The notes under the pieces are model-generated. The model was not told the origin of the DNA. It worked only from the letters and a program-made list of their open reading frames with translations, and did not search any database. A stretch of 64,000 bases of DNA from Lentinus brumalis (taxonomy: Eukaryota > Basidiomycota > Agaricomycetes > Polyporales > Polyporaceae). The first letter of the stretch is position 1. Each line of letters opens with the position of its first letter. The translations under genes and the position numbers were made by a program. Below, one piece after another: positions 11,516-24,600 of the stretch. The DNA is taken from the NCBI GenBank assembly GCA_001792895.1, contig MARA01000002.1, forward strand, positions 2,170,001 to 2,234,000, read 5' to 3'.

Positions 11516-13205
11516 TTGTGCTCTCCTTGGCTGTCCCCGATGTCAGTGATGCCTGCCTGCAGATTCTTTCTCTCGCTGACGTGGTATGTATGTCATTATC
11601 TTGTGATACCGATGTTTCCTGTTGTTGTACGCTATTTACGACGCTCATGATTACGAGCAGAGCCTGCGGACTCTTATGTTAGTTTATTGTATTCTACGGA
11701 CATTTTGCTGATGCTTACGCTTGACTTGCTGGATTCATATCTTGCACATATCACTGACGTCTAGTGGATCGTAATTTGGATGCACTTGGTGATGCATATT
11801 TTTCTCGTAGCCGTCCTCGGGGCCTATATATACATGCTATAGCCCGCCTCTCTGAGTTGGGTATGTTCCAATTTGTGTTGGTTGTCGCTCACTGAAGGCC
11901 ATGGTCTGACCTATGACATCGATATTCCTTAACTTGCCACTGTGGTATGGTTCACCCTCAACATTCCATCAACGATATTTCCCATCCGTTGTACGGGAGT
12001 ATATCACAGTACGTGGGATGCTCTATCTACACCATAGACGTGTACCACACAACGTACAACATGACCATACCTGCCACGGGCCTCGGAGCAAGCCTGTCTC
12101 AGCGCGTTCTGCATTGTCACCCTCTTGTCAGCTCGGTGTGGACATACCCATCCATACCCATCCAGGTGGACCTCAAATGTGGTAAGCTCTTTCCTTGCTG
12201 GACATTCTCAGCGGGAATGGTTATCCTCTCAAGGTCATGCTGACGTACTTCTTGATTGACAGTCATGATTACGTCTCACGGTGGCACGCCCCAATGTTGT
12301 GCGTACTTCCGTACCGCGGACCACACCGCTCGTTATCGCTGCTTTCGAGCGAACTCGAGCGAGGCGTGCAGTCGGCACTCCGATGGGGAGGCGTTGTGTG
12401 CTTCTGCTCGGTCCGTGATGGCGCCAGTCCGTCCGGGAGGCGTAACATGACTGCCCTCGCTCTTCTCCCGCCCGCTGACTAAAACATTGCACCTGTCGGC
12501 CACTGGTTACTGCTGTCTGATGTGCTCCTTCTACAAGGAACGGCTATTCTTGACGAGTGCATGCGGCGATGTGCAACCTGCCGCCGACCGCCATGTCCTA
12601 TCGGGGTTCCCGGTGCTTGCAAGGTGTTTGACTGCAAGCCTTCCTTCTTGCCTCTACTTACCTAGGTTCTCCGACTTCAAATAAGCCTTCGGCAGGACGT
12701 GAGAGGTAACAGCAGAACATATGCATTGTGCAACACTTACCAGACTGGGGTTTGCACGCGTATCATACGACACTGATATCGCCTTTTGCGCGACGGCTTC
12801 GTACAAAGAAGCAGCTCCGGAGGCCCAAAACCTCGGTCGTTCGAATGCCCATGTGGACACGCACAGCTGACGGACTTTATTGACAGCGAAGCACGTACGG
12901 ATGGGCCGCCGTATACCGTTGGTATGTACAGCCCGCTATCGCATCAAGGTTGCCAATAACGTTCTCGGACAGAGAGCGGCCCCCAGCATGATGCCATGGT
13001 GCCCTATCAATTGATCTCCCGGCGAAATTGGACGTGCTTGCGCGTGCTCGGTATCGAAATGACGCCGCGGCGCGAAGCTACTCACATATAAAACCACCAG
13101 CAAGACATTCGAAGCGAAGCTCCTCCCATCGCAGCTGGGACTCTCACAGGCTCGCGATTCGGATCAAGCGACGTCCACGGCAGCCAGGAACTGGCCATTC
13201 GCGCT
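11516..13205. other. Intergenic stretch, no assigned gene
   Basis: Plus-strand open segments occur at 11947-12180 and 12195-12480, the latter with a GTAAGC...GACAG pair between them. Composition and frames are not consistent enough to call a gene. The right end should hold the promoter of the S28 peptidase gene. Confidence 0.35.
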
Positions 13206-15316
13206 ATGTTGCAACTCGACCAGATCCGCCTGGCCGTCGTCTCCGCGCTGCTTCTCCTCGGGGCAGTCGACGTCGTCGCGAAGACCCCCGACGGTCGCGC
13301 GCATGCGAACATTCCCCCGCGCCCGAGCGTGCCGGTCGTCGCACCGCCTGAGGGTGGCCCGGTCACCAGCAGGAACGGGACGCAGCTCCCGCCGTACAAC
13401 ACCACGTACTACTTCGACCAGCTGATCGACCATAGCAACCCGTCGCTTGGCACGTTCAAGCAGCGGTTCTGGCATACGGCCGAGTTCTACGAAAAGGGTC
13501 AGTTCACGATCCTGCGCGACTTGAAAAGGAGTTCTCATATGTCACTGACCAGGTGGCCCCATCATCTTGATGACGCCTGGGGAGGCGAACGCAGCTCGTA
13601 AGTGAGCGTGCACCTGCGATCTTGAACTGGGAGTTGACACCGCGGACTAGCCTACACCGGATACCTCACGAACCGCACAATCAACGGACAGATTGCTCAG
13701 GCGCACAACGGCTCCGCAATCGTGGTCGAGCACCGGTACTATGGGCTGTCGAACCCATTCGATGACCTCTCGGACACGAGCCTCAGGTTCCACACCATCC
13801 AGCAGGCAATCGACGACCTCGAGTACTTCGCGAAGAACGTCAAGCTCGCGCAGCCTGACGGCGACTCGGTCGCACCGGGCAAGGCTCCGTGGGTCCTCAT
13901 CGGCGGAAGCTATTCGGGCGCGCTCACGAGCTTCACGGTAGTCAAGTGAGCATCCCTGTGCGATGTGTTGCCATACGTTGATGCTGACTAGAGTGTGTCT
14001 TCCCAGCAAGCCGAACGTGTTCCAGGCTGCGTACGCGTCGTCCGCGGTCGTGGAGAGCATTGTGTCCGTACGCTCCCTACGCGTGCTGATTGACGAGATA
14101 CTGACGTACTTATCCGGGGCCTTTCAGCGACTACTGGGGATACTTCCAGCCTATCTTGGATAACATGCCGAAGAACTGTTCTGCTGATGTCCAGGCCGTC
14201 ATTGCCCACATTGATTCGGTCTTCACTTCTGGTAACACCAAGGAGATCAACACGATTCTGAAGCTCTTCAACATGACCGAGCTCAGCAACCACCTGGATG
14301 ATGCCGCAGGCGCCCGTAAGTCCTCGAGGTACGAATGTCTGGTTTCCGAATATAAAGACTCGTACCCCCAGTTCGCAACAATCTCTGGGATTGGCAGTCG
14401 CTGTCTCCTTCCTCAGGTGGCGGGACCTTCTTCGAATTCTGCGATGCGCTCGAGGTCAAGAACGGTGTCAGCGCTGGTCCGAAGGGTTGGGGACTGCAGC
14501 ACGCTCTGCAGGCGTGGGGTACATTCTGGACCAAGACGTACTACTCCCTTCGTGAGCTATCATTCTTTTCAAGCTTTGATCCGGCCGCTAACGGCGTCGG
14601 GGTACAGTGTGCGGCGATGCAGATGTCGTGTACGTTACCGCTTAGCCCTTCCTGGTGTGGGCCTGCATTGACACCTTCCACAGTACTTGCCTGGGAACGT
14701 ACGACCCCACGCAGGCATTCTGGACTGACACTTCGATCGACAACGCCGGCCGCTCATGGACCTGGATTGTGTACGTCATTCGCCATGTCCTACCGAGCAT
14801 TCAACTGAAGTATCGTACGCAGCTGTAACGAGATGGGCTTCTTCCAGGAGGGCGCTCCTGAGCCTCACCCGACGATCGTAACGCGGCTCGTGCGCCCCGT
14901 GTACGACGAGAGGCAATGCCCTTACTGGTTCCCGGAAAAGTTCGCGAATCAGACGCACCCCGTCCCGAATGTCGATGCGACGAACAAGGCGTACGATGGA
15001 TGGTTCGTGAAGGAGAAGCACCTCTTCTTCGCGAACGGCAAACGTGCGTCTTCTTGTTCCCAGACGTGATCGCCGTCGTGTTGACTTGACTTGTCCGTGT
15101 CCTGCAGGCGATCCTTGGAGGGAAGCCACGGTTGCCGCGGACGGGACGCACTTCCAGAGCACGCCCGAGCAGCCGCTGGCACTCTCGGACGGGTTCCACT
15201 GCTCGGACCTGTCCACGCCGAACGCGAACGTCGACTCGACCGTGCTTGCGGTGCAGCAGCAGGCGCTCAAGTCCATCGCCGGCTGGCTTGCGGAGTGGAA
15301 GCCCTCCGGCCACTGA
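13206..15316 (+). CDS. Secreted serine peptidase, family S28 (prolyl carboxypeptidase-like)
   Basis: Ten exons (13206-13497, 13553-13597, 13651-13945, 14007-14063, 14128-14315, 14372-14551, 14608-14629, 14684-14770, 14823-15043, 15108-15316) join with consistent phases into 531 aa. The N-terminus has a typical signal peptide (LAVVSALLLLGAVDVVA). The S28 hallmarks are present: YYFDQLIDHSNPSLGTFKQR, GGPIILMTPGEAN and VEHRYYGLSNPF. The catalytic triad appears as Ser in GGSYSG, Asp in FANGKRDPW and His in DGFHCSDL. Several Asn-x-Ser/Thr sites (NGT, NTT, NRT, NGS) suit a secreted glycoprotein. Expected to be an extracellular, acid-active, proline-preferring exopeptidase used in protein digestion. 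Exon 7 is only 22 nt long. Substrate choice within S28 cannot be told here. Confidence 0.93.
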
Positions 15317-16396
15317 GCCACTGCCAGTGATATTGGGGTTATCTCTAGCAGAGTACACTATATGATAAGAGCTGCATTGGTCCTCACTATACACGGACTC
15401 ACTTAGCGACAAGGAGGTTCCTCTCGCTCCTTTCGGAGGCGCGAGGATAGGTGGTTGTCGTTGCCTCAAGGATCCTCGTACTCGGAAGCAAGTGAAGGCT
15501 GTATCCGCGCTGACTGTGGTCTGTGGCTGTCGTTCAATTGGTATCCCCGCCTGGCGTTGTTCTGGACGGACGCATGCAGTAAGTAGCCGCTAGTGTGAGA
15601 CGGACACAATCTCGGAATGCTTCTTGGGCGCGCCGCCAGCAGAGTCGTGTAATTATTGCAGAGTCCGACGTTGCTGATGGCCGCAACAATGGACCATGGC
15701 ACCGTTGGGAAGTGTGGCCGCCTGAGCAGAATCGACCGCATACAGTGAGCTGCGATAAGTAGGTGAAGCTGTCATTGTCTGGTGTGGTCGAGGTGCCAGA
15801 GGACGTCGCGCGGCGGTGTCCGTTACCAGTCTCCCAGCTGTCCCAGCAGGGATAGCGACATCTCGATCGTTGGCGGCGACGTCAGACATGCTAGACGCCG
15901 TGGCGCGCCTGGCCGCCGCCGCTCCCCTCCGCCGTGCGGCCAGCAGCGCGCGCTGGCGACAATAATGCGAGTGCACAAAGGCGAGACAGAAAGCAACGTT
16001 GGATTCGCAATGCTTTCATTGTGTGGACACCGCGGATGGACAAAGAGGACAAAGGCGGGCAACGACCCTCGGTTGGCGCTTGCCCGATATGGCATCACGC
16101 CTCCATCGGAAGCCCCCCACGTGACTTCCCCTCTGCCCACAACCGAACAACCCTCTGCCCAGCTCTGGATTTAATTTGTTCATTTATCTCCCTGCACGTC
16201 TCTCTTCCAAACTCTCATCATCTGCCCGTCGCCGCCACTCCTATCTCCAGTCAGTCCTCCTCGTGCTCGCCGCCCTCTCCGCCGTGCTGACCGTCGTCCT
16301 CGTTGCAGCCACCACCACCCATCCCACCACTTTTTACAGTCAGTCCGACGCGTTTCTTGCGTTCTTCACGCTTGCTGATGACGTATCCACCCCCAG
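15317..16396. promoter_or_regulatory. Intergenic region and leader of the 14-3-3 gene
   Basis: The left part shows no gene. From about 16170 the sequence becomes C/T-rich, as in promoters of highly expressed basidiomycete genes. Two candidate leader introns are visible: GTCAGTCC...TTGCAG (about 16250-16307) and GTCAGTCC...CCCCAG, the latter ending directly at the ATG (about 16340-16396). Leader introns are inferred from consensus alone. Confidence 0.45.
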
Positions 16397-17345
16397 ATGT
16401 CCCAGTCTCGTGAAGATTCTGTCTACCTCGCCAAGCTCGCTGAGCAGGCTGAGCGTTATGAGGGTACGTGGTTGTTGGGATACTCGTGTTGATTCGGGCG
16501 AGTTGCTCACGCGACACTGCCTGCCTGCAGAGATGGTCGAGAACATGAAGCGCGTTGCTTCGTCCGACCAGGAGCTCACCGTCGAGGAGCGTAACCTCCT
16601 TTCTGTCGCGTACAAGAACGTCATTGGTGCCCGCCGTGCGTCGTGGCGCATCGTCTCCTCCATCGAGCAGAAGGAGGAGTCGAAGGGCAATGAGGTTCAG
16701 GTCAAGATGATCAAGGGCTACCGGGAGAAGATCGAGAGTGAGCTTGCGAAGATTTGCGAGGACATTCTCGACGTCCTCGACAAGCACCTCATCCCCTCGG
16801 CTGCCTCTGGCGAGTCGAAGGTCTTCTACCACAAGATGTGAGTGACTGGTCTATGCCCCCATCTGATTATATCCTTATCCGTCGCTCGCAGGATGGGTGA
16901 CTACCACCGTTACCTTGCCGAGTTCGCCACCGGCGACAAGCGGAAAGAGAGCGCCGACAAGTCGCTCGAGGCCTACAAGGCCGCCTCCGATGTTGCTGTC
17001 ACCGAGCTTCCCCCCACCCACCCCATCCGCCTCGGTCTCGCACTCAACTTCTCCGTCTTCTACTACGAGATCCTCAACAGCCCCGACCGCGCGTGCCACC
17101 TCGCCAAGCAGGCGTTCGACGATGCCATTGCTGAGCTCGACACGCTCTCGGAAGAGAGCTACAAGGATTCGACGCTCATCATGCAGTTGCTCCGCGACAA
17201 CCTCACCCTTTGGACCTCGGACATGCAGGAGTCTGGTTAGTTGACTTCCCTCTCGTCGCCGTTCTCGTGTTGACGACATCCCATTACAGACAAGCCGGCG
17301 GACAAGGATGAGGGCGCCGATGCTCCCGCAGAGGAGGGCGCATGA
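16397..17345 (+). CDS. 14-3-3 protein
   Basis: Phosphoserine/threonine-binding adaptor that acts as a dimer in the cytoplasm and nucleus. Exons are 16397-16463, 16531-16837, 16892-17235 and 17290-17345, giving 257 aa, the normal family length. The protein begins [20 protein letters not shown]. It carries the first 14-3-3 signature, [20 protein letters not shown], with the phosphate-binding Lys and Arg, the groove region [17 protein letters not shown], and the second signature, [18 protein letters not shown]. The variable acidic tail ends [13 protein letters not shown]. The start is chosen because the family N-terminus begins there and a splice acceptor abuts the ATG. Homologue of yeast BMH1/BMH2 and S. 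pombe rad24/rad25; which of them is closest cannot be decided here. Confidence 0.97.
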
Positions 17346-18605
17346 TCGGGGATTCGAGGGTCTGGATTGAAGTCACTTATCTCGTGTAGTTGTCGTAATG
17401 TCTTGCTCGTTCAGCATTAGCATCCGCATCATCGTACCATACTCGCACATATCATCTTTTCTGCATTCGTTTGTTCCTTCGTGTCACAATCTCTTTGCAT
17501 CGTCCGTCGGCGTAATCATTTGAGATGTTGTGTATAGAAGGGTCCCGGCTTGCAGTTCATGGTTATCATGATATCTTCAGTGTGACTGCATGCCACTATG
17601 CGTGTCCCCTCGTGTTGAACCCGTTGGCGTTGAGTATACCTCCGTCTTGAGAGGCGCTGTCAATGGCCCCGCTACCGTAGGTATGTTCGCGAAAGGCTGG
17701 TAGGTTATCGAAGGAGTCTACGTGAACGTTATGACTTCTCATTTGCAGTGAAGATCATCTTTTTCACATCCGGGGCGACGATGCTGCCGTCTCGCACCTC
17801 ACAAGGCCTCACAGCGGTATTTTGGGATGGGCGTGCGAAGCCGCCGTGCCTCTGTGTCTGCTGGGCGCAGGTACGGACAGGCCGAGCCCAAAAAATCGTT
17901 TCTCGTTATCATCCTTACAAGCATGTGCGTACAATACACAGTCCGTAGTTGGAAGCCGTAGAGACAAGCCTGATGATATGGAGCTCGACATCGAGGGTGG
18001 GCTGGACAGGTTGACGCCGGGTCAAAAGCGATGCAGTGTGGCGTCTACGGCTCGTACTGAACTCAATGGCGTCCGGACTGGATGGTCGCGTAAAATATCA
18101 TGATGTATCGCCCAGCTCTGCAAGCTGGGCGCATGCCGTCGAGAGATGATGCTGGGAGGGTTTTGTGTGTCGGGAGGGGAAGAGAAGCTGCCGGAAGACA
18201 CGCTGCGGTACACAAGTGCCGGGCACGCGGCGCCACACAGAGGGAACACAGAAGCTGATTGGGTAAGCCTGATTCGCCGCGGACTTGAATGGGAGCGGCA
18301 TCTGCGGTGCCCATCGCGGGCGTGCTGGACGCACTAACTCCCCGTGGCCGCCTCTGGACGAGAGAAGCGTGGAGGGCAGGGTGCGTCGGCAGGGGAGGAG
18401 AGTCGGCGGTCAGTATGGCTAGCAAGAAGGTTGTGTATGTGGCTATGAGTCCCGCGATCACGCGGCGGCAAGATCGGCGCGTAGAATTGGACTCCGCGAA
18501 GGCTGGCGTTCCCACGCGGAAGGTGTCTGGGTTGAAGGACCGCTGTTCGGGCATAATCAAGGCGAGTCGACGACTGTTTCTTCCCTTTCCTTCTCCACGG
18601 CCACA
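17346..18605. other. Intergenic stretch with a doubtful small spliced ORF
   Basis: The left end holds the 3' UTR of the 14-3-3 gene and the right end the KDM5 promoter. At 17590-17679 an ATG frame (MPLCVSPRVEPVGVEY) meets a GTATGT donor, and its acceptor at about 17748 continues in phase (KIIFFTSGATMLPSRTSQGL). A third short exon could end at 17948, making about 79 aa. Nothing similar is known to me, so this is listed only as a candidate. Confidence 0.2.
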
Positions 18606-21600
18606 ATGCATGGCTCTCCCTCCCCCCGCGGTGCCGCCGCTCGCAGGGGGCGTTCGCCCCGTGCGGTCCCCAACAGCCCGACCCCCTCCCTCGTCCCTCC
18701 TGATTTTTCCGCCAACGTCGCCACCTTCACCTCGTGCCTGAGCATCGCTGTCGAGGGCGCTATTCCGATCGAACGCCCGGAGCCTGCGCACCCCGGCGAC
18801 CCCCCTGCCTCCAACGACAACACCCGCAGGGCCCCCAGGAAATCCAAGACGGACGCACTCGCCGCTCTGCAGTCTCATGCACAGACTACGATTGGTGAGG
18901 AGACCCTCAACGACTCTATCACCGAGGATGGCGGCCTCCGTATCCAGTTGCGGGATGGCCCTCCCATCCATGTCTCTCCGACCTTGGACATGTCGACCGT
19001 CAAGACGGCGAATACGAAACCGACCGGGCCCAAACCCGGTCCTCGCCCGTTCGGTCTCAGCGACTGCCCCACATTCCATCCTACTCCCGAGCAATTCAAG
19101 GACCCCATGGCATATATCGCCTCAATATCAGACACTGGAAAGCGCTACGGGATGGTCAAGATTGTGCCACCGCTGGGCTGGAATATGCCCTTTGTGACAG
19201 ACACCGAGGTGCGCTCCTGCCTTCCTCGTCTAGATCAGGCGCCGGTGGCGTCTGGCCGCGCAGCTCCCTCACCTCCTCCGCCCGCAGAGATTTCGCTTCA
19301 AGACCCGTCTGCAGCGGCTCAACTCTATCGAGGCGTCGTCTCGTGCCAAGGTGAATTTTCTGGAGCAGCTCTACCGGTTCCACAAGCAGCAGGGCAACCC
19401 TCGCGTCTCCGTTCCCACCATCAATCACAAACCGTTGGATCTCTGGACGTTGCGGAAGGAAGTGCATAGACTCGGTGGCTATGAAGCGGTATGGTTTCCC
19501 GAACGCCGTCAAGATAATCTGACCGACCGCTGACGAACATTGTGCTATCGCCACCGTTGTGGACGCCACCGTACCTATGTAGGTGACGCGCGACAAGAAG
19601 TGGGCAGATCTGGGTCGGCTGCTTGGATACACCGGGGTCCCTGGTCTTGCGACCCAGCTGCGCAACTCGTACAACCGGGTGATCCTCCCGTACGAGCAGT
19701 TCTGCGAGCGTGTGCGGAACTCAGCCGCTCTGTCGCCGACCAAGCAGCGGGACGCAAGTCTCAAGACACATACAAACATCCAGTCCACTAGCGGCCTTGG
19801 CCGACTGAGTCCCCCGCCTCCAATGCGGATGATGATAGTCCGCCATCTAGTCCTCTGTCGTCGACATCCAGCCCGCTCTCTGAACCGCCAGACGAAGCCG
19901 ATGGCAAGGAGACCAACGGCGTCAAGGCTGAAGGTCCTCGACCGCGGAGGAGCACTCGCCACACCGAGACGGATCAGCCTCCGCGTACGTTAGACTGTAC
20001 AATTCGGGTGTCGTGATGGCTCACATCGAATACAGGGGCTCGGACATCCGCAACTCACAATGCGGGAGGCCCTGTTGCGGAAGACGGCCTTGGCAAACAA
20101 CCCAGAGTTCCGTCCGAGGTGCGTTTTGCCGGTCCTCCCTGCGAAGGATCTGCCGTCCTCTGACGAGACCGCTGCCCAGCTACATTGCGAGATATGTCTC
20201 AAGAAGGATCAGGGCGAGAAGATGTTGATATGTGATGGTTGTGATTGTGGTATGCAGCTATTGCGTCTCATGTGAGTATTCCTCCGTTGAATGACGGATC
20301 CGAAATTTTCCAGGCTTCCATATGTTCTGTCTGGACCCGCCACTGTCAAACATCCCGAGAGGTCAATGGTTCTGTCACCTCTGTTTGTTTGGAACTGGCG
20401 GCGACTTCGGCTTCGATGAAGGCGAGGAACACAGCTTGTCGAGCTTCCAAGCGAGGGATCTCGAATTTCGGCGCCTATGGTTCCTAAGTCATCTACCGCG
20501 ACACCACAGTATCAATCCTCTCGCACCTCGTCGTATTGACGACCCGTACGCCAACCGCTTGGGGACTAACGTGATCACGGAGGAGGATGTGGAGTACGAA
20601 TTTTGGCGGTTGGTTCAGTCGCCAAACGAGACTGTCGAGGTCGAGTACGGCGCCGATGTTCACTCCACCACTCATGGAAGGTATGTGACTATCTCGAAAC
20701 GGGTTTTGCGTAGTCATTGACCGTCGAATTTTCCGTTCATTTCAATAGCGGCATGCCTACTTTGGAGACCCACCCGCTCGATCCCTACTCCAAGGACCCG
20801 TGGAACTTGAACAATATCCCCATCCTACCGAAGTCTCTACTTCGCTACATCAAGTCTGATATCTCTGGCATGACGGTACCGTGGACTTATGTTGGAATGA
20901 TTTTTTCTACATTTTGCTGGCACAACGAGGTCAGTCAGCGCATCTCGAACTGTCCATCGGATAGTTTCTCATGCAAGGCATCCCAGGATCACTATACCTA
21001 CAGTATCAACTACAGTAAGTGTTTTGGCGTGGACCTAACCGCTGGATTTGCTCAGAGATTTTTCGGTAGTGCACTGGGGGGAGACGAAGACGTGGTACAG
21101 CATACCGGGATCTGACGCCGAGAAGTTCGAAGCTGCCATCAAGAAGGAAGCTCCCGACCTGTTCGAGGCTCAGCCAGACCTCCTGTTTCAATTGGTTACG
21201 TTGATGAATCCGCAGCGCATCCAAGACGCGGGAGTGAACGTGTTCGCTTGCAACCAGCGAGCGGGCGAGTTCGTCGTCACGTTTCCCAAAGCGTATCACG
21301 CCGGGTTTAACCACGGGGTACGCGTGTCACCGGTCTGATTGTTGGCGGTTGCTGATATGTTGCCCACGTCTAGCTGAACTTCAACGAGGCGGTCAACTTT
21401 GCGCTGCCCGACTGGTTGCCCCTCGGATTGGACTGCGTCAGGCGGTACCAGGAGCACGGGAAGCTGCCAGTGTTCTCGCACGATGAGCTCCTCATCACCA
21501 TCACGCAGCAATCGCAAACGATACAAACTGCGATGTGGTACGTTGGTAGTTTTCTTAGCGACCCTCCCGGCACTCACCAGCTTGATTAGGTTGAACGACA

Positions 21601-24600
21601 CCTTGCAGGAGATGACGGACCGCGAGATGGACGCGAGGACACGCGCCCGAGCGCTTCAAATGGGCGAAGTTCTGGAAGAGACTGATCGGCCCGAAGAGCA
21701 GTATCAGTGCACGGTCTGCAAGGTCTTCTGCTACCTCTCCCAGATTACGTGTTCCTGCACCACCAAGGTCGTGTGTATCGACCACGACGATCAGCTATGC
21801 AAGTGTCCTCCCGCGAATCATGTCCTCCGGAAACGGTTCAGCGACACGGAGTTGCAGGACATCCAGGCGAAGGTCTCCGAACGTGCCGCGGTGCCTGCCA
21901 TGTGGCGAAACAAGCTGAAGAAGCTCCTCGACGATACTCCCACCCCTCCCCTCAAGACCCTCCGTGCGCTGTTCGCGGAGGGCGAGAAGATCCAGTTCAA
22001 CCTCACTGAGCTGAACAACTTGCGGAAGTGCGTCAACAAGGCCAACGAGTGGCTGGACGCCGCGAATGCTATTATATCCCGGAAGTCGTCGCGCAAGCGG
22101 GCACGGAAGTCCCGCGGTCGCTCGTCTACTGCGTCCGCTGAGAACGGCATGGACGTTTCGGAGGATGTCGTCGACAAGCCCGACCGTTCCTTGCAGGATC
22201 TATATGCTCTCCTGGCGGAGGTCGAGCACCTCGGCTTTGACGCCCCTGAGATCGAGCAACTGAGGGCCATCGCAGCTGGAGCAGAAGAGACGAGGAAGCA
22301 GGCGCAGGCGATTCTCGATATGAGGCCAGCGCAATTGGATCGGGCGGCATACGTGGAGGAATGTCAGCGGCTCATCCAGCACGCCTCCACGCTGAATGTT
22401 CTGGTGGACGAGATCGTGGAGGTTGAGAAGATCGTGCTCCGTGAACAGCTCGTGAAGGAGCTACATGGAGTGCTCCAGCGGGACAACCTGACTCTTGCGG
22501 ACGTCCGGCACTATGCGGCTCGTGCCGACGCCTGCAACCTGCCTATCGAGAATCAGTACATGGCGCGCCTCCAGGCGTTGCTCCGTGCCGGTAACTCATG
22601 GGAGGACAGAGCGAAGCGGGTGCTGGAGAAGCCTCAGCGGACACTGGAGGATCTTGAAGAGTATGCCCGGCCGCCACGTGCCGACGTGCCGATTGACTCT
22701 GCGCTCTTAGAGCGCCTACTCGAGTTGAGGCAGAAGGGCAAGGAGTACGAGAAGCAAGCGAAAGCTTGGCTGCTCGCCGATCCTAGGGGCGACAAGCCCA
22801 TCGTCCACGACGTTGCCGGGCTTGTCAATGCTGCGGACAGGGACTTCGCCATCCCCTCCGTCTCCGACATCAAGCGAGTGGTTGATTTCGCCCAGGATCT
22901 CGAAGGGCGATGCGAAGCTGTCATGCAGGGTTCCTACACCCCCCACGACGACTCCGACGTGTTCCAGACCATGCTGCAGTGGCGCAAGTATGCTAAGGAG
23001 CATCTCAACATGTTCTCCCTCCCTAACCTCGAGAAGCTAGACAAGCAGCTAAGTCGCCACTACCGTTGGATCGAGGGCCTTCCCTGGTTCTGTAAGCAGC
23101 ACAACGACACACACGGTCAGAAGATTCTCGATGACGTGGTGGAGATGACGCGCCCCGAGGACGATCTGCCTCCCGGTGACGAGTACTTGACTTGCATCTG
23201 CACCCAACCCGTCCGTCCTCCGGCTCCAGGTCAGTCGTCCGATGCAGTCCAGTGCGACCATTGCTTCGCCCGATTCCACGGTGTCTGCGCTGCCAATGGG
23301 GGTTCTTGCCCGTTCTGTGATCACCACCATTGGAACGGGACCATCCGTAAGGAACGTAACTGGCACTTCTGCTACCTCCCAACGTTGATGACGAACGCAC
23401 CGGACGTGACGAAGTTCTACTCGGAAGAGTGGAAGCAGCTCGAGATCATCGTCCATCGTGTAGAGCGTTTGTGCGCTGTCATCGGCCAGTTCCTTGCGTT
23501 CTTGAACCAACCTCCGAATCAACGCGTCGACTATATCCCCCAGGTCCGCCACTACATGCGCAAATTGTATAAGATCCAGTTTGCCGTGTCGCCAAACCCG
23601 GAGATGTCCTTCGGGCTGGAGCTCGCCTCGCTCCACCGCGTCCTCGCCGGGCAGCCGATGCCAATCCGCATGAAGAAGCGTCGACGGCCGAAGTTCGTCT
23701 TTGGTCAGGACATAGACAAGGATTGGGTGGACGGAACGCGGTGCATATGTCGCGGCCGCACGCAGTACGTCATGAACTATCCGACCGTGGAGTGCGAGCT
23801 GTGTGCCAAGTTGTATCACGCCGGATGCGTCTTCTTCCCTCTGGACCCCCGAGAACAAGGTCACAGACCTCGCTTCATGTGTCCGCTGTGTTGTATCAGG
23901 AAGAACCGCGTATATCCGTACTCCGAGGTGCGGGTGAAATACCCTGGTAAGCATGACCGGTTTTTGTATAGAGGCCTAGTCGCTAACTTTCCGGTAGAAC
24001 ATCCCGATCCAGAATTTTTCGTAGACACCAAGGAGATGCTTGAGAATTTCAGCAAGGATATCGTCTATATGCGCCTCCCTCCACCATACACACAGACACT
24101 GTTCGTCGACCTCATCCGCTTTACACCTGGACAGCCAGATAACGCCGGCGCAAACGGATCCGCCCCTCCGTCCGGCTCTGGCTCGGCGTCCTCAGCGTCG
24201 GCACCGCCAGATAGCAGATTCGGGAACGGGTCGGCGTCGGCATCGGGCATGCGTTCCTTCCCCAGAATGCCCGCGGTGGAGGGGAGTTACGTTGAGATGT
24301 CGCACCCACCACGGCCAATGCATTCTCAGTCCTCTCACTCTCACTCCCACTCCCACTCTCACACTCCTCGCACACATGCATCGTCGTCCATCCCATCGCC
24401 TGTTAATGGCCACTACGAGAACGGCCGCAGGCCAGCCTCGTCTGGTCACCAAGTTCCGCCGCCGCCGCCATGGGCAGCGACTAGTCGGTGGAGTAGTGCG
24501 GCTGCAGCGGCTGCACCCCCTGGTCCGAGCAGGGTACCTCCTCCTCCAGCAGACTCGAGGCGGTCACCCATCACCGGTGTTAAACGCAAGTATCCGGACG

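Noticed and set aside
18063..19094. 343-codon minus-strand open frame
   Set aside because: It runs antisense through the JmjN-coding exon of KDM5 and the promoter before it. The translation is Arg/Gly-rich without motifs, so it is a shadow of high-GC coding sequence.
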